Shown here piece by piece: positions 1 to 8,248 of a stretch of DNA of 64,000 nucleotides. Both the position numbers and the translations under genes were made by a program. The stretch comes from a virus. The DNA is taken from positions 1 through 64,000 of the IMG/VR virus record IMGVR_UViG_3300010885_003070; one strand, written 5' to 3'. Under the pieces are notes generated by a model. That model worked only from the letters and a program-made list of their open reading frames with translations, did not search any database and had not been told where the DNA came from. The first letter of the stretch is position 1, and every line of letters starts with the position of its first letter.

Positions 1-774
1 AGCAGAACGATAGATTGTTCTGATAACTTCACGGTTGATTTCAGCCAAGATTTCTGTTGAAAGAATGTTGGCCAATTCTGTCTCAGCATCAAGGCCGTGA
101 ATGGCTTTAAGATCCTGAGCAAGCTCTGTGGTGTATTCTGCTTTTAGCGCACGGCTACGAGCAGTAACGGTAACCTTATCGATTGAGAAGGCCATTTCGT
201 TGAACATGTTACCAGCAGCATCGCCGAGAGCTTCAGCCTGTGCTGTTGACATGCCTTTGTTGACAACGTATGAGTTGCCAGAAAGGGTAGCATCAGCAAA
301 TGGGTTGTTGTTAGCATCTGGATGGAAGCCAGCTTCGGTGATGCCGAAAGCGTTGTTCTGACCAGAGAATGCTGTGTTAGCTTCGTTAAAGAACGCTTCG
401 TTTGAGCCAGCGACTGGAGCATTTGTACCAGACATTGACTTATAACGTGAGCGCATAGCGAAGATGAGGCCTGTTGGGCCAGTCATTGGCTGAACGCCAC
501 AAACGTCATAAGCAATGAGGTTTGGAAGCGCACGGCGAACGAGTGAGATCAAAATTGGATCGTATGAACCAATGTTTGTACCTGCACCAAGACCACCACC
601 GGAGTTTGTAGGAGCGGCTTCGTTAAGGATGTTGCCTTCTTCAGCCATTGCCTTTTCTTGGTTTTCAAGGATAACCGCTGTAACAGCACGGCGATATGGA
701 TCCTTAATTGAATTGAGACCGTCGTGGTCAAGAACTGGTGACCACTTCTTCTCTAGGTTTTCTGTAAGATACAT
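1..774 (-). CDS. 23: Major capsid protein gp23, N-terminal part (cut by window edge)
   Basis: Forms the hexameric shell of the T4-type head. The minus-strand frame starts at ATG 774 (MYLTENLEKKWSPV) and stays open for 258 codons to base 1, so the C-terminal part lies outside the window. The early segment is the assembly delta peptide: residues 49-52 read I-L-N-E followed by AAPTNSGGG, which fits the (L/I)-x-E consensus of the gp21 prohead protease, so the mature protein would begin at about Ala53. Later stretches such as GTNIGSYDPILISLVRRALP and YDVCGVQPMTGPTGLIFAMR are typical of gp23. It follows gp22 and gp21 as in T4. The gap to gp22 is 38 bp and I see no clear late promoter in it. Confidence 0.95.
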   Translation of the reverse strand, partial: MYLTENLEKKWSPVLDHDGLNSIKDPYRRAVTAVILENQEKAMAEEGNILNEAAPTNSGGGLGAGTNIGSYDPILISLVRRALPNLIAYDVCGVQPMTGPTGLIFAMRSRYKSMSGTNAPVAGSNEAFFNEANTAFSGQNNAFGITEAGFHPDANNNPFADATLSGNSYVVNKGMSTAQAEALGDAAGNMFNEMAFSIDKVTVTARSRALKAEYTTELAQDLKAIHGLDAETELANILSTEILAEINREVIRTIYRSA

Positions 775-812
775 TTTAGTTTCCTTCTTTCTATGTTTTT
801 TAACTAGTTAAA

Positions 813-2210
813 TTACTTTGGAAGACTTTTACCAAGTGCCTTCACATATTTAGCCATTGGACCCTGTAGATTTTCTTCAGTGATTGTCTGTGGATCGGCT
901 GACTCAACACGGTCAAGAACTGCATCAGCCTTAACTGATGTTGGGAAGTAATTCTCCCTTAGTGTTGAAATTTTATTGACAAAAGTTTCGTCGTCGGTAT
1001 ACTCGACGTTCTCAACAAGAGCAAGTAGCTTCTGAGCTTGTGTATCGGTTAGACCTTCACAAACTGTAGCGGCTAGTTCGACCTTGCGGGATTCAGCAAG
1101 CATAGATGTTAGTTCAACATTACGCTGAATTTCTTCGTTTAGTTTTGCTTCGAGTTCTTCGACTGTTGATGATAGTTCTTCAACAACCTGAACCTCTTCT
1201 TCTGGAACATCAATGTAATGTTCAGCAAATAGGGAACGGAGTCCAGAAATGAAATCTTCTGTAAGTTCGCTACGGAGAGCGGACTCAACAGCAACCTCAT
1301 TCTCAGCAATCCATTGTTCAACAACATAGTTGAGATAGTCATCAACATTGGAAGCAAGTTCTTCCATAATCTCTTCAACTCTCTCTTCTAGTGTCTCGGC
1401 ATAAGCCTGTTCTAGTAGAGCAACTTCCTCTTCTAGCTTTGCCTTAACAGCAGCTTCAAAGATTGTTGTAGCTTTAGCTTGGAACTCTTCTGAAAGGTCT
1501 TCGCCTTCGAGAAGGGCATTAACGTGTTCAGCCATATCGACTTCATAGGTCTCTAGGGCTTCTGCTACTGTCTCTTCTTCTGCTTCTTCTGAAACAAATT
1601 CAAAGTTCTCATCAATAGCAGCTAGAATTTCTTCTTCTGAAAGACCGGCTTCGATGCCTTCTTGAATAAAGTCTTCAAGCTCTTCGGAAAGTTCGATGTC
1701 TTCATCGCACTTTTCCATTTTGCCTTCATGCTTCTCTTCTTTCTCGTCTTCCTCTTCTTTTTCAGCCTTGTGCTTACGGGCTTCTTTAAGAGCCTTAACA
1801 CGTTCGGCGAGAGAAAGTTCTCTATTCTCTTCAACTACCTCACCGTCATCTTCCATCTCTTCAGCGACGGCAGATAGCTTCTTAGCAGGTTCAGCATTTG
1901 CGCCAGAACCCTTGATTGAGGTGTCTCTCTTCTCACCACCAGCAGCGGCAGCACCAAGGTTGCCAGATGGAAGTGAAGTAGGTGTCTGACCACCGAGGTC
2001 CTTAGCTTCATTATGCTTTGGATCGGCTTCAGATGATTTTGACTTTGGTTTTAGTGTCTTAGCATTAGCTGTTGATGCTGTTGAAGGATCAACAGGATTT
2101 GGGTTAGAAACAGAACCATTACCCACTGATGGATAATTGATGCCATATCCTTCCTCGATCTTGCTTTTACCTTCAAGAACAGCCTTTGCTGTTTCTGTTA
2201 GTGATGCCAT
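813..2210 (-). CDS. 22: Prohead core scaffold protein gp22
   Basis: Internal scaffold of the prohead, later degraded by gp21. The 465-aa product is highly acidic and almost entirely low-complexity or helical. A Ser/Thr/Pro/Asn-rich N-terminal third (about residues 20-110) is followed by Glu-rich predicted coiled coil (about 115-370, many EE/EL/LEE runs) and an ordered C-terminal tail ending in KALGKSLPK. Numerous (L/I)-x-E tripeptides offer protease sites. T4 gp22 is about 269 aa, so this one is much longer, mainly from the N-terminal disordered region. Assignment rests on composition and on its position between gp21 and gp23. ATG 2210 is preceded by a GGAG element. Confidence 0.88.
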   Translation of the reverse strand: MASLTETAKAVLEGKSKIEEGYGINYPSVGNGSVSNPNPVDPSTASTANAKTLKPKSKSSEADPKHNEAKDLGGQTPTSLPSGNLGAAAAGGEKRDTSIKGSGANAEPAKKLSAVAEEMEDDGEVVEENRELSLAERVKALKEARKHKAEKEEEDEKEEKHEGKMEKCDEDIELSEELEDFIQEGIEAGLSEEEILAAIDENFEFVSEEAEEETVAEALETYEVDMAEHVNALLEGEDLSEEFQAKATTIFEAAVKAKLEEEVALLEQAYAETLEERVEEIMEELASNVDDYLNYVVEQWIAENEVAVESALRSELTEDFISGLRSLFAEHYIDVPEEEVQVVEELSSTVEELEAKLNEEIQRNVELTSMLAESRKVELAATVCEGLTDTQAQKLLALVENVEYTDDETFVNKISTLRENYFPTSVKADAVLDRVESADPQTITEENLQGPMAKYVKALGKSLPK

Positions 2211-2248
2211 TTGATAGATACTCCTTTATCTTTCTTTATTTAGTATTT

Positions 2249-2896
2249 TCAAAGTTTTGAAATGTAATTTTCAAAAATTCGTAGAGCCACTGACTCAATT
2301 TCACTCTTTGAGGCTTCTGATATAAGTTTCTTAGCATGATAATATTCTTGCTCTTTCCACTTACCATTCTCAAAAACCCACTCTTTGCCTTCCATAATGC
2401 CCTGCACAAATGCGTCTGGTGCGCTTGGATCTGCTACAATGTCTGCCGCTGTAGCCAACTTGAAATCGTCTTGGACTTGTTGATATCCATTGTGTGGACG
2501 AAGAGACCCTACGCCTCTGGTCGACACACCAAGACTTGCACCACCATCTAGTAAGCTCTTAACAATCTTACCATTAGGAGTATCCATAATCTTTGCTTTA
2601 CCAATAAAGTTAGTACCATCAGCATATAACTTGGTGATCATATGCGAAACTCTGTCTAGATTGATTTGAGGATTCTCTGGATGACCTAGTTCACCAAATG
2701 CTCTGTTCTTAGCAACATACTCGGTGTTATATCTTGATGCTTCTTTTGAAAGCACATTCATAGGATATACACGACCGTTACGGTTCTGCTTTTCAGCCTG
2801 CATGAAGATGCCAGTGATAAAGTGGTTCTTGCCACCTTTACCATCGGCTTCTACTAAGTATTGAACGTCTTGTATTTCTTCTCTAATAAGTTTCAT
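2249..2896 (-). CDS. 21: Prohead core protease gp21
   Basis: Serine protease of the T4 gp21 / herpes assemblin-like fold that matures the prohead by cutting gp23, scaffold and core proteins after (L/I)-x-E. The 215-aa sequence has the family landmarks: NRNGRVYP (about 38-45), the catalytic His in FGELGHPENP (His72), the nucleophile in GVSTRG (Ser125), and an acidic candidate in ATAADIVADPSAPDAF (Asp152 or Asp156). Length fits the family (T4 gp21 is about 212 aa). The C-terminal helical tail (EIESVALRIFENYI) is probably an autocleavage or scaffold-binding segment. A late-promoter-like octamer lies directly upstream. Confidence 0.94.
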   Translation of the reverse strand: MKLIREEIQDVQYLVEADGKGGKNHFITGIFMQAEKQNRNGRVYPMNVLSKEASRYNTEYVAKNRAFGELGHPENPQINLDRVSHMITKLYADGTNFIGKAKIMDTPNGKIVKSLLDGGASLGVSTRGVGSLRPHNGYQQVQDDFKLATAADIVADPSAPDAFVQGIMEGKEWVFENGKWKEQEYYHAKKLISEASKSEIESVALRIFENYISKL

Positions 2897-2914
2897 TTGT
2901 TTACCCTATAGGTG

Positions 2915-2922
2915 TATTTATA
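2915..2922 (-). promoter_or_regulatory. T4-type late promoter candidate upstream of gp21
   Basis: The minus strand reads TATAAATA, the exact T4 late -10 octamer, overlapping the stop codon of the upstream gene and lying 18 bp before the gp21 ATG. It would place gp21-gp22-gp23 under a middle-of-operon late start. It is a motif match in the expected place and was not tested. Confidence 0.5.
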
Positions 2923-3673
2923 AATGTTTAGTTCCGATACTTTCAAGATCGGATACAACTGATCCAACAGAACGACCGGCGGCACCAGCAACTGCTCTTG
3001 CTACCTTACCAACACGACCGCCTTTTTGATTTAGCTTCTCTTCAGGCGTTCTATCATCAACATGACCAGGTTCACGACCCATGAAAGTATTGATATTTCT
3101 TTTTAGCATTCCAGGTCTCTTAGTTGTCGCTTTTGGCTGACTTGGTTCAGCACCGGCAGCTTTTCTATAATCGTCATCAGACGGTTTAGCTGATGCTCTT
3201 TCTTGTTTATACTGTTTCCAAAATTGTCTGGCTGCATTAACACGATTAATAACCTCACCGGCAGCACCACCTATCTTTCTTCCAGCTTTTATTGCAACTG
3301 TCTCAGCTTTTCTTCTAAAAGTACCTTTTTGAACTTTACCAGATCCGCCTCTAACTTTACCTTCTGGATCAGGTTGAACTTCTACAGCTTCAACTACTTT
3401 TTTTTTAATCTTCTTGAATCGATGTCCTGCGATTGGTGTCATTTCTTTTCTAGGATCACCAAGAACTTCGGATGCTTTTTTATAGCCAGCTTTTCTTCTT
3501 GCTTCAACCTCAGCTTTAGTCAGACCACCAACGCCTTCATGCATCTTGGCAGCAAACATACGCTTCATTTCGTAAATCTTGCGTTCTCTAATCTCAGCAA
3601 GTTTTGCTTCAACCATATCATTGGCTTCAAGCATGTTATTTGAAATGATGGATTCGATTAGTTGTCTTGACAT
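2918..3673 (-). CDS. Putative prohead core / internal head protein (basic)
   Basis: A 251-aa protein between portal and protease genes, where T4 carries 67 and 68 (prohead core). The first 45 residues (SRQLIESIISNNMLEANDMVEAKLAEIRERKIYEMKRMF, split around LEAND) form charged helices like those in gp67/gp68-type core proteins. From about residue 75 the protein is very basic and Ala/Gly-rich (FKKIKKKVVEAVEV, RRKAETVAIKAGRKIG, GKVARAVAGAAGRSVG), which suggests DNA contact inside the head. Possible gp21 sites occur in the N-terminal region. I infer a core or internal protein from position and composition. No enzyme motif is visible. Confidence 0.55.
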   Translation of the reverse strand: MSRQLIESIISNNMLEANDMVEAKLAEIRERKIYEMKRMFAAKMHEGVGGLTKAEVEARRKAGYKKASEVLGDPRKEMTPIAGHRFKKIKKKVVEAVEVQPDPEGKVRGGSGKVQKGTFRRKAETVAIKAGRKIGGAAGEVINRVNAARQFWKQYKQERASAKPSDDDYRKAAGAEPSQPKATTKRPGMLKRNINTFMGREPGHVDDRTPEEKLNQKGGRVGKVARAVAGAAGRSVGSVVSDLESIGTKHL

Positions 3674-3674
3674 A

Positions 3675-4163
3675 TTACAATCCGTTGTTAAAAGCTAGAG
3701 GATCTCTGGCCTGACCTTGATCAAAGTCACGACCATCTTTCTTTAGATCAATAAAGAGTGTCCAGGTATCTGTAGCGCCTGCTGTGCTGGAGAATACAAT
3801 ATCGCCTGTGCAGTTTGCTTGATCGGGAATTTCAATTGTTCCTTGGGTGCTTGAGGAATCAAAGTTATAATCAAATGAACCTGTACCAAATGTAACGATA
3901 GCACTATTGGAGTTGCCACCCCATTGTAGTGTTACTGCCTTAGCCGCAGTCATTTGACCTTGACCCCAAACACGCTTGATAGCAACTCTATTAAGACGCT
4001 TAGGATTAGTTGAACTAACCTGACCTGTAGCATTGATTGCGTATGCTAAATTAGCTGCTTTAACTAGAGATACATTGGCATCAGTGCCACCGACACCAAC
4101 AACCTTAATCACTGTATGTCTATTGGTATCGACCAATGTTTGAGTTGTTAATACTGTTGCCAT
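3675..4163 (-). CDS. Conserved virion-associated protein, probable beta-rich head protein
   Basis: 162-aa protein, predicted all-beta, rich in Ser/Thr/Gly/Asn. No family name recognised with certainty. It starts MATVLTTQTLVDTNRHTVIK and ends with a charged tail containing DLKKDGRDFDQGQ and DPLAFNNGL. Proteins of this look, with the DFDQGQ tail, occur in the head gene cluster of T4-like phages of aquatic bacteria. The position between two prohead-region genes suggests a head component such as a decoration protein, which is inference. The gap to the upstream gene is 3 bp and to the downstream gene 1 bp, so it is translated as part of the prohead operon. Confidence 0.5.
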   Translation of the reverse strand: MATVLTTQTLVDTNRHTVIKVVGVGGTDANVSLVKAANLAYAINATGQVSSTNPKRLNRVAIKRVWGQGQMTAAKAVTLQWGGNSNSAIVTFGTGSFDYNFDSSSTQGTIEIPDQANCTGDIVFSSTAGATDTWTLFIDLKKDGRDFDQGQARDPLAFNNGL

Positions 4164-4166
4164 CGA

Positions 4167-5453
4167 TTATGCCTTTATTGAAAAGTTTAGTAGTTTCTTG
4201 AAAGAGTCGAGGTCTTCGTTTAGCATACTTTCAACAATCTTCTTGTTCTTAGTATTGACGGACTCATAAACTCTTATAATCTTTTTTGCCATACTATTAT
4301 TTAGGGTAACTGTTCTTCCGTTGATAGAAAGATCCATAGTTTCATCACCCTCATTGAGCATGTTTTGTATATCCGAAATCTTGTTCTCAGCAACTTGTTT
4401 CTTAGGTGTAGCACTAAGTTGTTTCTCTAGTGCTGCCTTTTGTCTGGATTGAGTTGTTTCATTACCAGGTCTAGCAGCTTTCCATGTGCTCTGTGTTTGT
4501 GTGTTAGGCTTTGCTCTTAACAATTCACCACGGCGTGATTTAGATGAAGAACTATCACCGCCTGCCGCACCGCCTTGACCTGATCCGCCTGTAACAAATG
4601 ATTTGACTTTATCTAAAGCCCATCCACCAACTGCACTAAGTGCGGCTCTTCCCATAGCTCCTGCAGCGGCTAAAGGTGCAAACTCATCAAGTCTTTCTTG
4701 TCTCTTCTCAGCGAGTTTTGCTTTGAATGATTCCTCACAGTTCCACTTACGCAATGCTTTATTGATACGTGAATCTGGATCTCTTGCTGTCTTAGCAGAG
4801 GTTAATCTCTTTTTCATTCCACCCATACGGGCACAGAATGATTTACGACGATTGGCTGCTTTACTACCTTTCTTCAACTTTGAAGGCTTAGTAGTAACGG
4901 CAGTCTGCAACTTTGAACCTGGATTCTCACGACGATATCTCATGACACCAGCTTTAGTTAGACCACCTTCAGGGTTCTTATATTTCGCATCAGACCAATC
5001 TTCTTTCATGTCTTTCTTCTCTTTTGATTTCTTGTATGCCTTGTAAGCACCAACACCAGCACCAACGGCAGTTCCTACTATAGCGCCAGGCAAGCCACCA
5101 ACTGTTCCTACTATGTGTCCAGCAGCGGCATTTGTAGCAATGTCACGAATTGCTCCTTCGTCAAGAACAACCGCTTCACTTAGATTTAGATTACCATCAG
5201 GACCAAAAGGTATAGATAGATACTTATTGACTAGTTTAGAATAGTAAAGAGCAACAACCTGTTTACCAGGATACTGTCTATATGCTACTCTTCTAAACAT
5301 AAGCATAGTTGGCATAACACTTGGTGATGGTACTGCTTTATCGGCAGCCTTGATCACACTGTTTTCACGACCTTCAAGCATAAGTTCATCTGGCGCAGTA
5401 ATCGCCAAAATTTCACTATCGTATTCTTCACGAAATTGCTTGATGGTCTTCAT
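4167..5453 (-). CDS. Prohead-region protein with DUF6321-like domain and glycine-zipper segment
   Basis: 428-aa multidomain protein. Residues about 1-95 form an N-terminal globular part. Residues about 108-140 (GHIVGTVGGLPGAIVG, TAVGAGVGAY) are a Gly/Ala-rich helical segment of glycine-zipper type. Residues about 150-245 contain the conserved basic block GGLTKAGVMRYRRENPG, SKLKKGSKAANRRKSFCARMGG and RINKALRKWNC, which I recognise as a DUF6321-like domain with a Cys pair. A second Ala/Gly segment lies near 258-282, then a disordered Ser/Gly-rich region, then a C-terminal domain about 365-428. It sits between portal and protease and is probably packaged in or part of the prohead. Function unknown. 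Confidence 0.55.
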   Translation of the reverse strand: MKTIKQFREEYDSEILAITAPDELMLEGRENSVIKAADKAVPSPSVMPTMLMFRRVAYRQYPGKQVVALYYSKLVNKYLSIPFGPDGNLNLSEAVVLDEGAIRDIATNAAAGHIVGTVGGLPGAIVGTAVGAGVGAYKAYKKSKEKKDMKEDWSDAKYKNPEGGLTKAGVMRYRRENPGSKLQTAVTTKPSKLKKGSKAANRRKSFCARMGGMKKRLTSAKTARDPDSRINKALRKWNCEESFKAKLAEKRQERLDEFAPLAAAGAMGRAALSAVGGWALDKVKSFVTGGSGQGGAAGGDSSSSKSRRGELLRAKPNTQTQSTWKAARPGNETTQSRQKAALEKQLSATPKKQVAENKISDIQNMLNEGDETMDLSINGRTVTLNNSMAKKIIRVYESVNTKNKKIVESMLNEDLDSFKKLLNFSIKA

Positions 5454-5463
5454 TGTCTAATCC

Positions 5464-6282
5464 TTACTGTGCAAAGTAGTTGGCAGCGATTTCTTTCTTA
5501 CGCTCTTCCAACTTTTCCATAGCTTTCTCTTGTAGAGCCTTCATAAGATTATCTTTCATTTCTGGAAGATTATCTTCAAGGATACAATCAAGAGCCTCGT
5601 TGATAAGTTCTTTATTGTCCATTTTAGTTTCCTCTTTGAATTGTTGACCGTATTTTGTTTGACCCTTTTCACCGCCTCTATCCACAATCAAGTCGGGTTT
5701 GTTGCCTATAGGACCTGATGTACCTTCGTAACCTGACATACCACCTTTGTTATCATACTCACCAAGTTCGTTTAGTTCACCTTTTCTATACTTATCATAG
5801 TTAGCTTGTAATGGATGTTTTGCTTCTTTAACAATTTTGTTAGAAGCGGTCTGTATATCATTAGGTGAATATGATGTAAAGCCCATATCAATAAGATGAT
5901 TATGATGTTTGTCTTTGATCATCTTTAGTATAGCACCATTCCAATCTTCATATGACATGGAATTAGTATCTATGTATTGATTGTCGGCATCAATTGCAGG
6001 TGTTCCTGTATTGAATCCTAAACCACCAATACCAGCAGTAACAGTTGTATTCTCTTTTACAATCTTTGTTTTTTCCATCTTGTCAAGTTTATCATAGTAA
6101 TCTGGTCTTTCACCAAGATGGTCTCTTGCAATCTCGTTAGCTTGTCTTGTGCTTGTAGTGTGTTCTTTCTCTACCTTGACTCCAGCAGCAATCTTCTTTG
6201 CCACTACTGATAAAGGTAGCTTCCACTTATCCGCAATCTGTTTTGCTGTTAGTGTCTTAACACTAGCAAGACCTTTAGACAA
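5464..6282 (-). CDS. Putative prohead core protein with DUF5661-like N-terminus (TTG start)
   Basis: 272 aa. The N-terminal region has the DUF5661-type signature VKVEKEHTTSTRQANEIARDHLG followed by PDYYDKLDKME (about 35-70). The C-terminal 55 residues (starting MDNKELINEALDCILEDN, ending EERKKEIAANYFAQ) are a charged helix resembling T4 gp67-type core proteins, and the gene lies immediately after portal, the gp67 position. Translation starts at TTG 6282, 3 bp after the portal stop, with an AAGGA Shine-Dalgarno at 6294-6290 and 7-nt spacing. An alternative reading is a two-module fusion in which the C-terminal part does the core work. The role is inferred from position. Confidence 0.55.
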   Translation of the reverse strand: MSKGLASVKTLTAKQIADKWKLPLSVVAKKIAAGVKVEKEHTTSTRQANEIARDHLGERPDYYDKLDKMEKTKIVKENTTVTAGIGGLGFNTGTPAIDADNQYIDTNSMSYEDWNGAILKMIKDKHHNHLIDMGFTSYSPNDIQTASNKIVKEAKHPLQANYDKYRKGELNELGEYDNKGGMSGYEGTSGPIGNKPDLIVDRGGEKGQTKYGQQFKEETKMDNKELINEALDCILEDNLPEMKDNLMKALQEKAMEKLEERKKEIAANYFAQ

Positions 6283-6285
6283 ATC

Positions 6286-8172
6286 TTAATCCTTATTTAT
6301 GTATGGTAACAATATACCATTTTCATTTAGATGTGTAACACTACCAGAACGATCAGCATAACGACCGTTGCCGATATACACTAGTCCCATATCTTTGGCT
6401 TCTTCTGCCACAGTCTTCTTCTTAGCAGCAGGCTTCTTCTCTGGTTTCTTAGGAGCGCCTTTGCTTGCCTTGATACGTTCTAGTTCAATCTTCTTATCCA
6501 TGATTTTAGTTTCATGGCTTTGATTTGCTTTTTCTGATTTACCTTGACCTTGATCTGGTCCAGTAATCTTGTCAACTTCTTTTTGTGTTATAGCCTGAGC
6601 AATTTGCTGTTGAGCACCAAACTCAATTTGGTTCTGCATATCTTGCTGTTGTTGAACCTGCTGATCAACCATTGCTTGTTGCTGTTGCTGTGCTAGAACA
6701 GCATTCTCTTGTTCCATCTGTGCGTTGATCTCTTCCATATCTTCGTCGGTTTGCTGTAGAATGTTCTTACGAACCCATTCAACACTGTAATACTTACCAA
6801 CGAATGGATCAACTTTAATAAGTGTATCGAGACGCATTGATAATAGTTCGGCGTCTTTTAGTTCATCAAAGTTATTGTCTTTCTTATAGTCATACCAAAT
6901 GTCTTCTTTAAACTCTTTCCACTCTTCTTCGGTACATACATTCTTGAGAATGAGTTGAACACGAAGAAGATCATCAAAGAGTGATGAAAACTTATTGCGT
7001 AGTCTTTGAACAAACTTATTGAACTTGATTTCGTCTCTGGTAATTTCTGTTGAACGACCAAGTGAGAAGCCTTGCTGAGGTTCTAGACGACCAATAGGAA
7101 CATTGAGTGACTTGTATAGTTTACTTTGGAAATACTTAACGTCTTCCATTTCACCTAGATTACGTGCGCCTTCTAGTGTAGAGATTTCAGTTCCTTTAGA
7201 ACCTTCACGGCGTGGCAACCAGAAATCTTCTAGCATTGATAGATGTTTGCGGTCGTCTTTGATCTCACCAGTATTACTATCGTAAACTAGTTTGTTACGA
7301 TACTTAACCATGATATCACGGACATACTGTTCCGCTTTAACTGTTGGCATGTTACCAACGTCGATATAGAAAACTCTACGCTCAGGAGCACGGCTTAGAC
7401 GATAGATAACAGTTGCGTCCTCTACCATGCGTAGATTGTTAAATGGTTTGATTGCTTTGTGTAAGTATGAAAGCACCATGGTCTGTTTTGGATCCATGAT
7501 ACCTGAGTTTACGTTGACAACGGAATCGACGGCAATCTTAGCACCAAGATTAGCACCAGCGCCGACCATACCTTTTTCATTATAGAGATAGTATTCAATT
7601 GTCTTTTTGATCAACTCAATACCTGTTTGAGGATCACGCATCTTTTGGATTTCACGTATCTTGCGAATACGACGAGGATCAATATACTTGATCTCCTGAA
7701 CACCCATTGCTGGATTAAGCTCATCGATAACAAGGTGATAGTATAATCTACCATCAACATACCAACGACGAAAGATGTCGTGACCCATGTTACCGAAGTT
7801 CAACATCTTTAGTAGTAGGTTAAATTCGTCTTCGATCTTTTTCTTAATAGCAGGTGGAGCTTTGACTTCATCCATATTGATTTCTACGGATGTGCCAGAG
7901 TCCTCAATAACGATTGCTTCATTGACGATTTCGTCAATAGCAGTTTCCATTTCAGGTTGAATAGCAAGTTCACGATACTTTGTGATAAGTTGTGTTTCGT
8001 TTCTAAACGTACCATCGAGATCAACATATGTACCATAATAGCCAGCACCTGCAACCGTAACAGCACCATCGTCTGTCTGCGGTATAGCAAATGTCTTTTG
8101 TGTTGGTTGACCGTATTGATCTGGTTTCTTATCCTGATCGTCGGCACCTATCTGAAAGCCAAATAAACGAAT
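6286..8172 (-). CDS. 20: Portal vertex protein gp20 (probable ATT start)
   Basis: Dodecameric portal of the head, docking site for terminase and neck. Canonical gp20 blocks are clear: AIDEIVNEAIV, DIFRRWYVDGRLYYH, YIDPRRIRKIREI, YRLSRAPERRVFYIDVGNMP, LEDFWLPRREGSKGTEI and EDVKYFQSKLYKSLNVP. The first ATG in frame (7950) would remove a conserved N-terminus: upstream codons read RLFGFQIGADD ... DDGAVTVAGAGYYG ... ETQLITKYRELAIQPE, typical of gp20. The frame is open to a TAG at 8232-8230 with no ATG, GTG, TTG or CTG, so ATT 8172, 8 nt after AAGGAG, is the best start (628 aa). The C-terminal about 140 residues form a Gln-rich then Lys/Pro-rich extension ending in GLVYIGNGRYADRSG, longer than T4 gp20 (524 aa). 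Confidence 0.93.
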   Translation of the reverse strand: MRLFGFQIGADDQDKKPDQYGQPTQKTFAIPQTDDGAVTVAGAGYYGTYVDLDGTFRNETQLITKYRELAIQPEMETAIDEIVNEAIVIEDSGTSVEINMDEVKAPPAIKKKIEDEFNLLLKMLNFGNMGHDIFRRWYVDGRLYYHLVIDELNPAMGVQEIKYIDPRRIRKIREIQKMRDPQTGIELIKKTIEYYLYNEKGMVGAGANLGAKIAVDSVVNVNSGIMDPKQTMVLSYLHKAIKPFNNLRMVEDATVIYRLSRAPERRVFYIDVGNMPTVKAEQYVRDIMVKYRNKLVYDSNTGEIKDDRKHLSMLEDFWLPRREGSKGTEISTLEGARNLGEMEDVKYFQSKLYKSLNVPIGRLEPQQGFSLGRSTEITRDEIKFNKFVQRLRNKFSSLFDDLLRVQLILKNVCTEEEWKEFKEDIWYDYKKDNNFDELKDAELLSMRLDTLIKVDPFVGKYYSVEWVRKNILQQTDEDMEEINAQMEQENAVLAQQQQQAMVDQQVQQQQDMQNQIEFGAQQQIAQAITQKEVDKITGPDQGQGKSEKANQSHETKIMDKKIELERIKASKGAPKKPEKKPAAKKKTVAEEAKDMGLVYIGNGRYADRSGSVTHLNENGILLPYINKD

Positions 8173-8180
8173 GGTCGTTA

Positions 8181-8186
8181 CTCCTT
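8181..8186 (-). promoter_or_regulatory. Strong Shine-Dalgarno that decides the portal start
   Basis: The minus strand reads AAGGAG, 8 nt upstream of the ATT codon at 8172. The same bases lie in a 5-codon mini-ORF, ATG TTC AAG GAG TAA (8192-8178), which could be a leader or coincidence. No other standard start codon in the portal frame is within reach of this site. Confidence 0.6.
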
Positions 8187-8200
8187 GAACATGATGAAAG

Positions 8201-8226
8201 TTCCATGGGACCGTAGCCCCATGGAA
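8201..8226 (-). promoter_or_regulatory. Perfect 9-bp hairpin between tail tube and portal genes
   Basis: TTCCATGGG (8201-8209) and CCCATGGAA (8218-8226) are perfect inverted repeats around an 8-nt loop. On the minus strand the stem is followed by CTTTCATCATG, not a clean T-run, so it is a poor match to a classical intrinsic terminator. It could attenuate or stabilise the gp19 mRNA end, or shape the 5' leader of the portal message, since it ends 14 nt upstream of the Shine-Dalgarno sequence. Confidence 0.5.
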
Positions 8227-8233
8227 TGTCTAG

Positions 8234-8241
8234 TATTTAGT
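8234..8241 (-). promoter_or_regulatory. Weak late-promoter-like octamer before portal
   Basis: The minus strand reads ACTAAATA, two mismatches from TATAAATA, between the tail tube stop and the hairpin. If used, transcription would begin in or near the hairpin. It is listed only because the 76-bp gap is large for this operon and needs some explanation. Confidence 0.2.
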
Positions 8242-8248
8242 CTAGCTA

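Noticed and set aside
3203-3643. 146-aa plus-strand ORF opposite the basic prohead protein
   Set aside because: It is antisense to a gene with good coding character, is rich in Phe/Ser/Cys as expected of a shadow, and has no ribosome-binding site.
7884-8147. 87-aa minus-strand ORF upstream of the portal ATG
   Set aside because: It is in a different frame from the portal; the portal frame itself encodes the conserved N-terminus over the same bases.
8201-8226. Classical rho-independent terminator
   Set aside because: The hairpin is real, but no U-run follows it on the transcribed strand, so I list it only as a regulatory hairpin.
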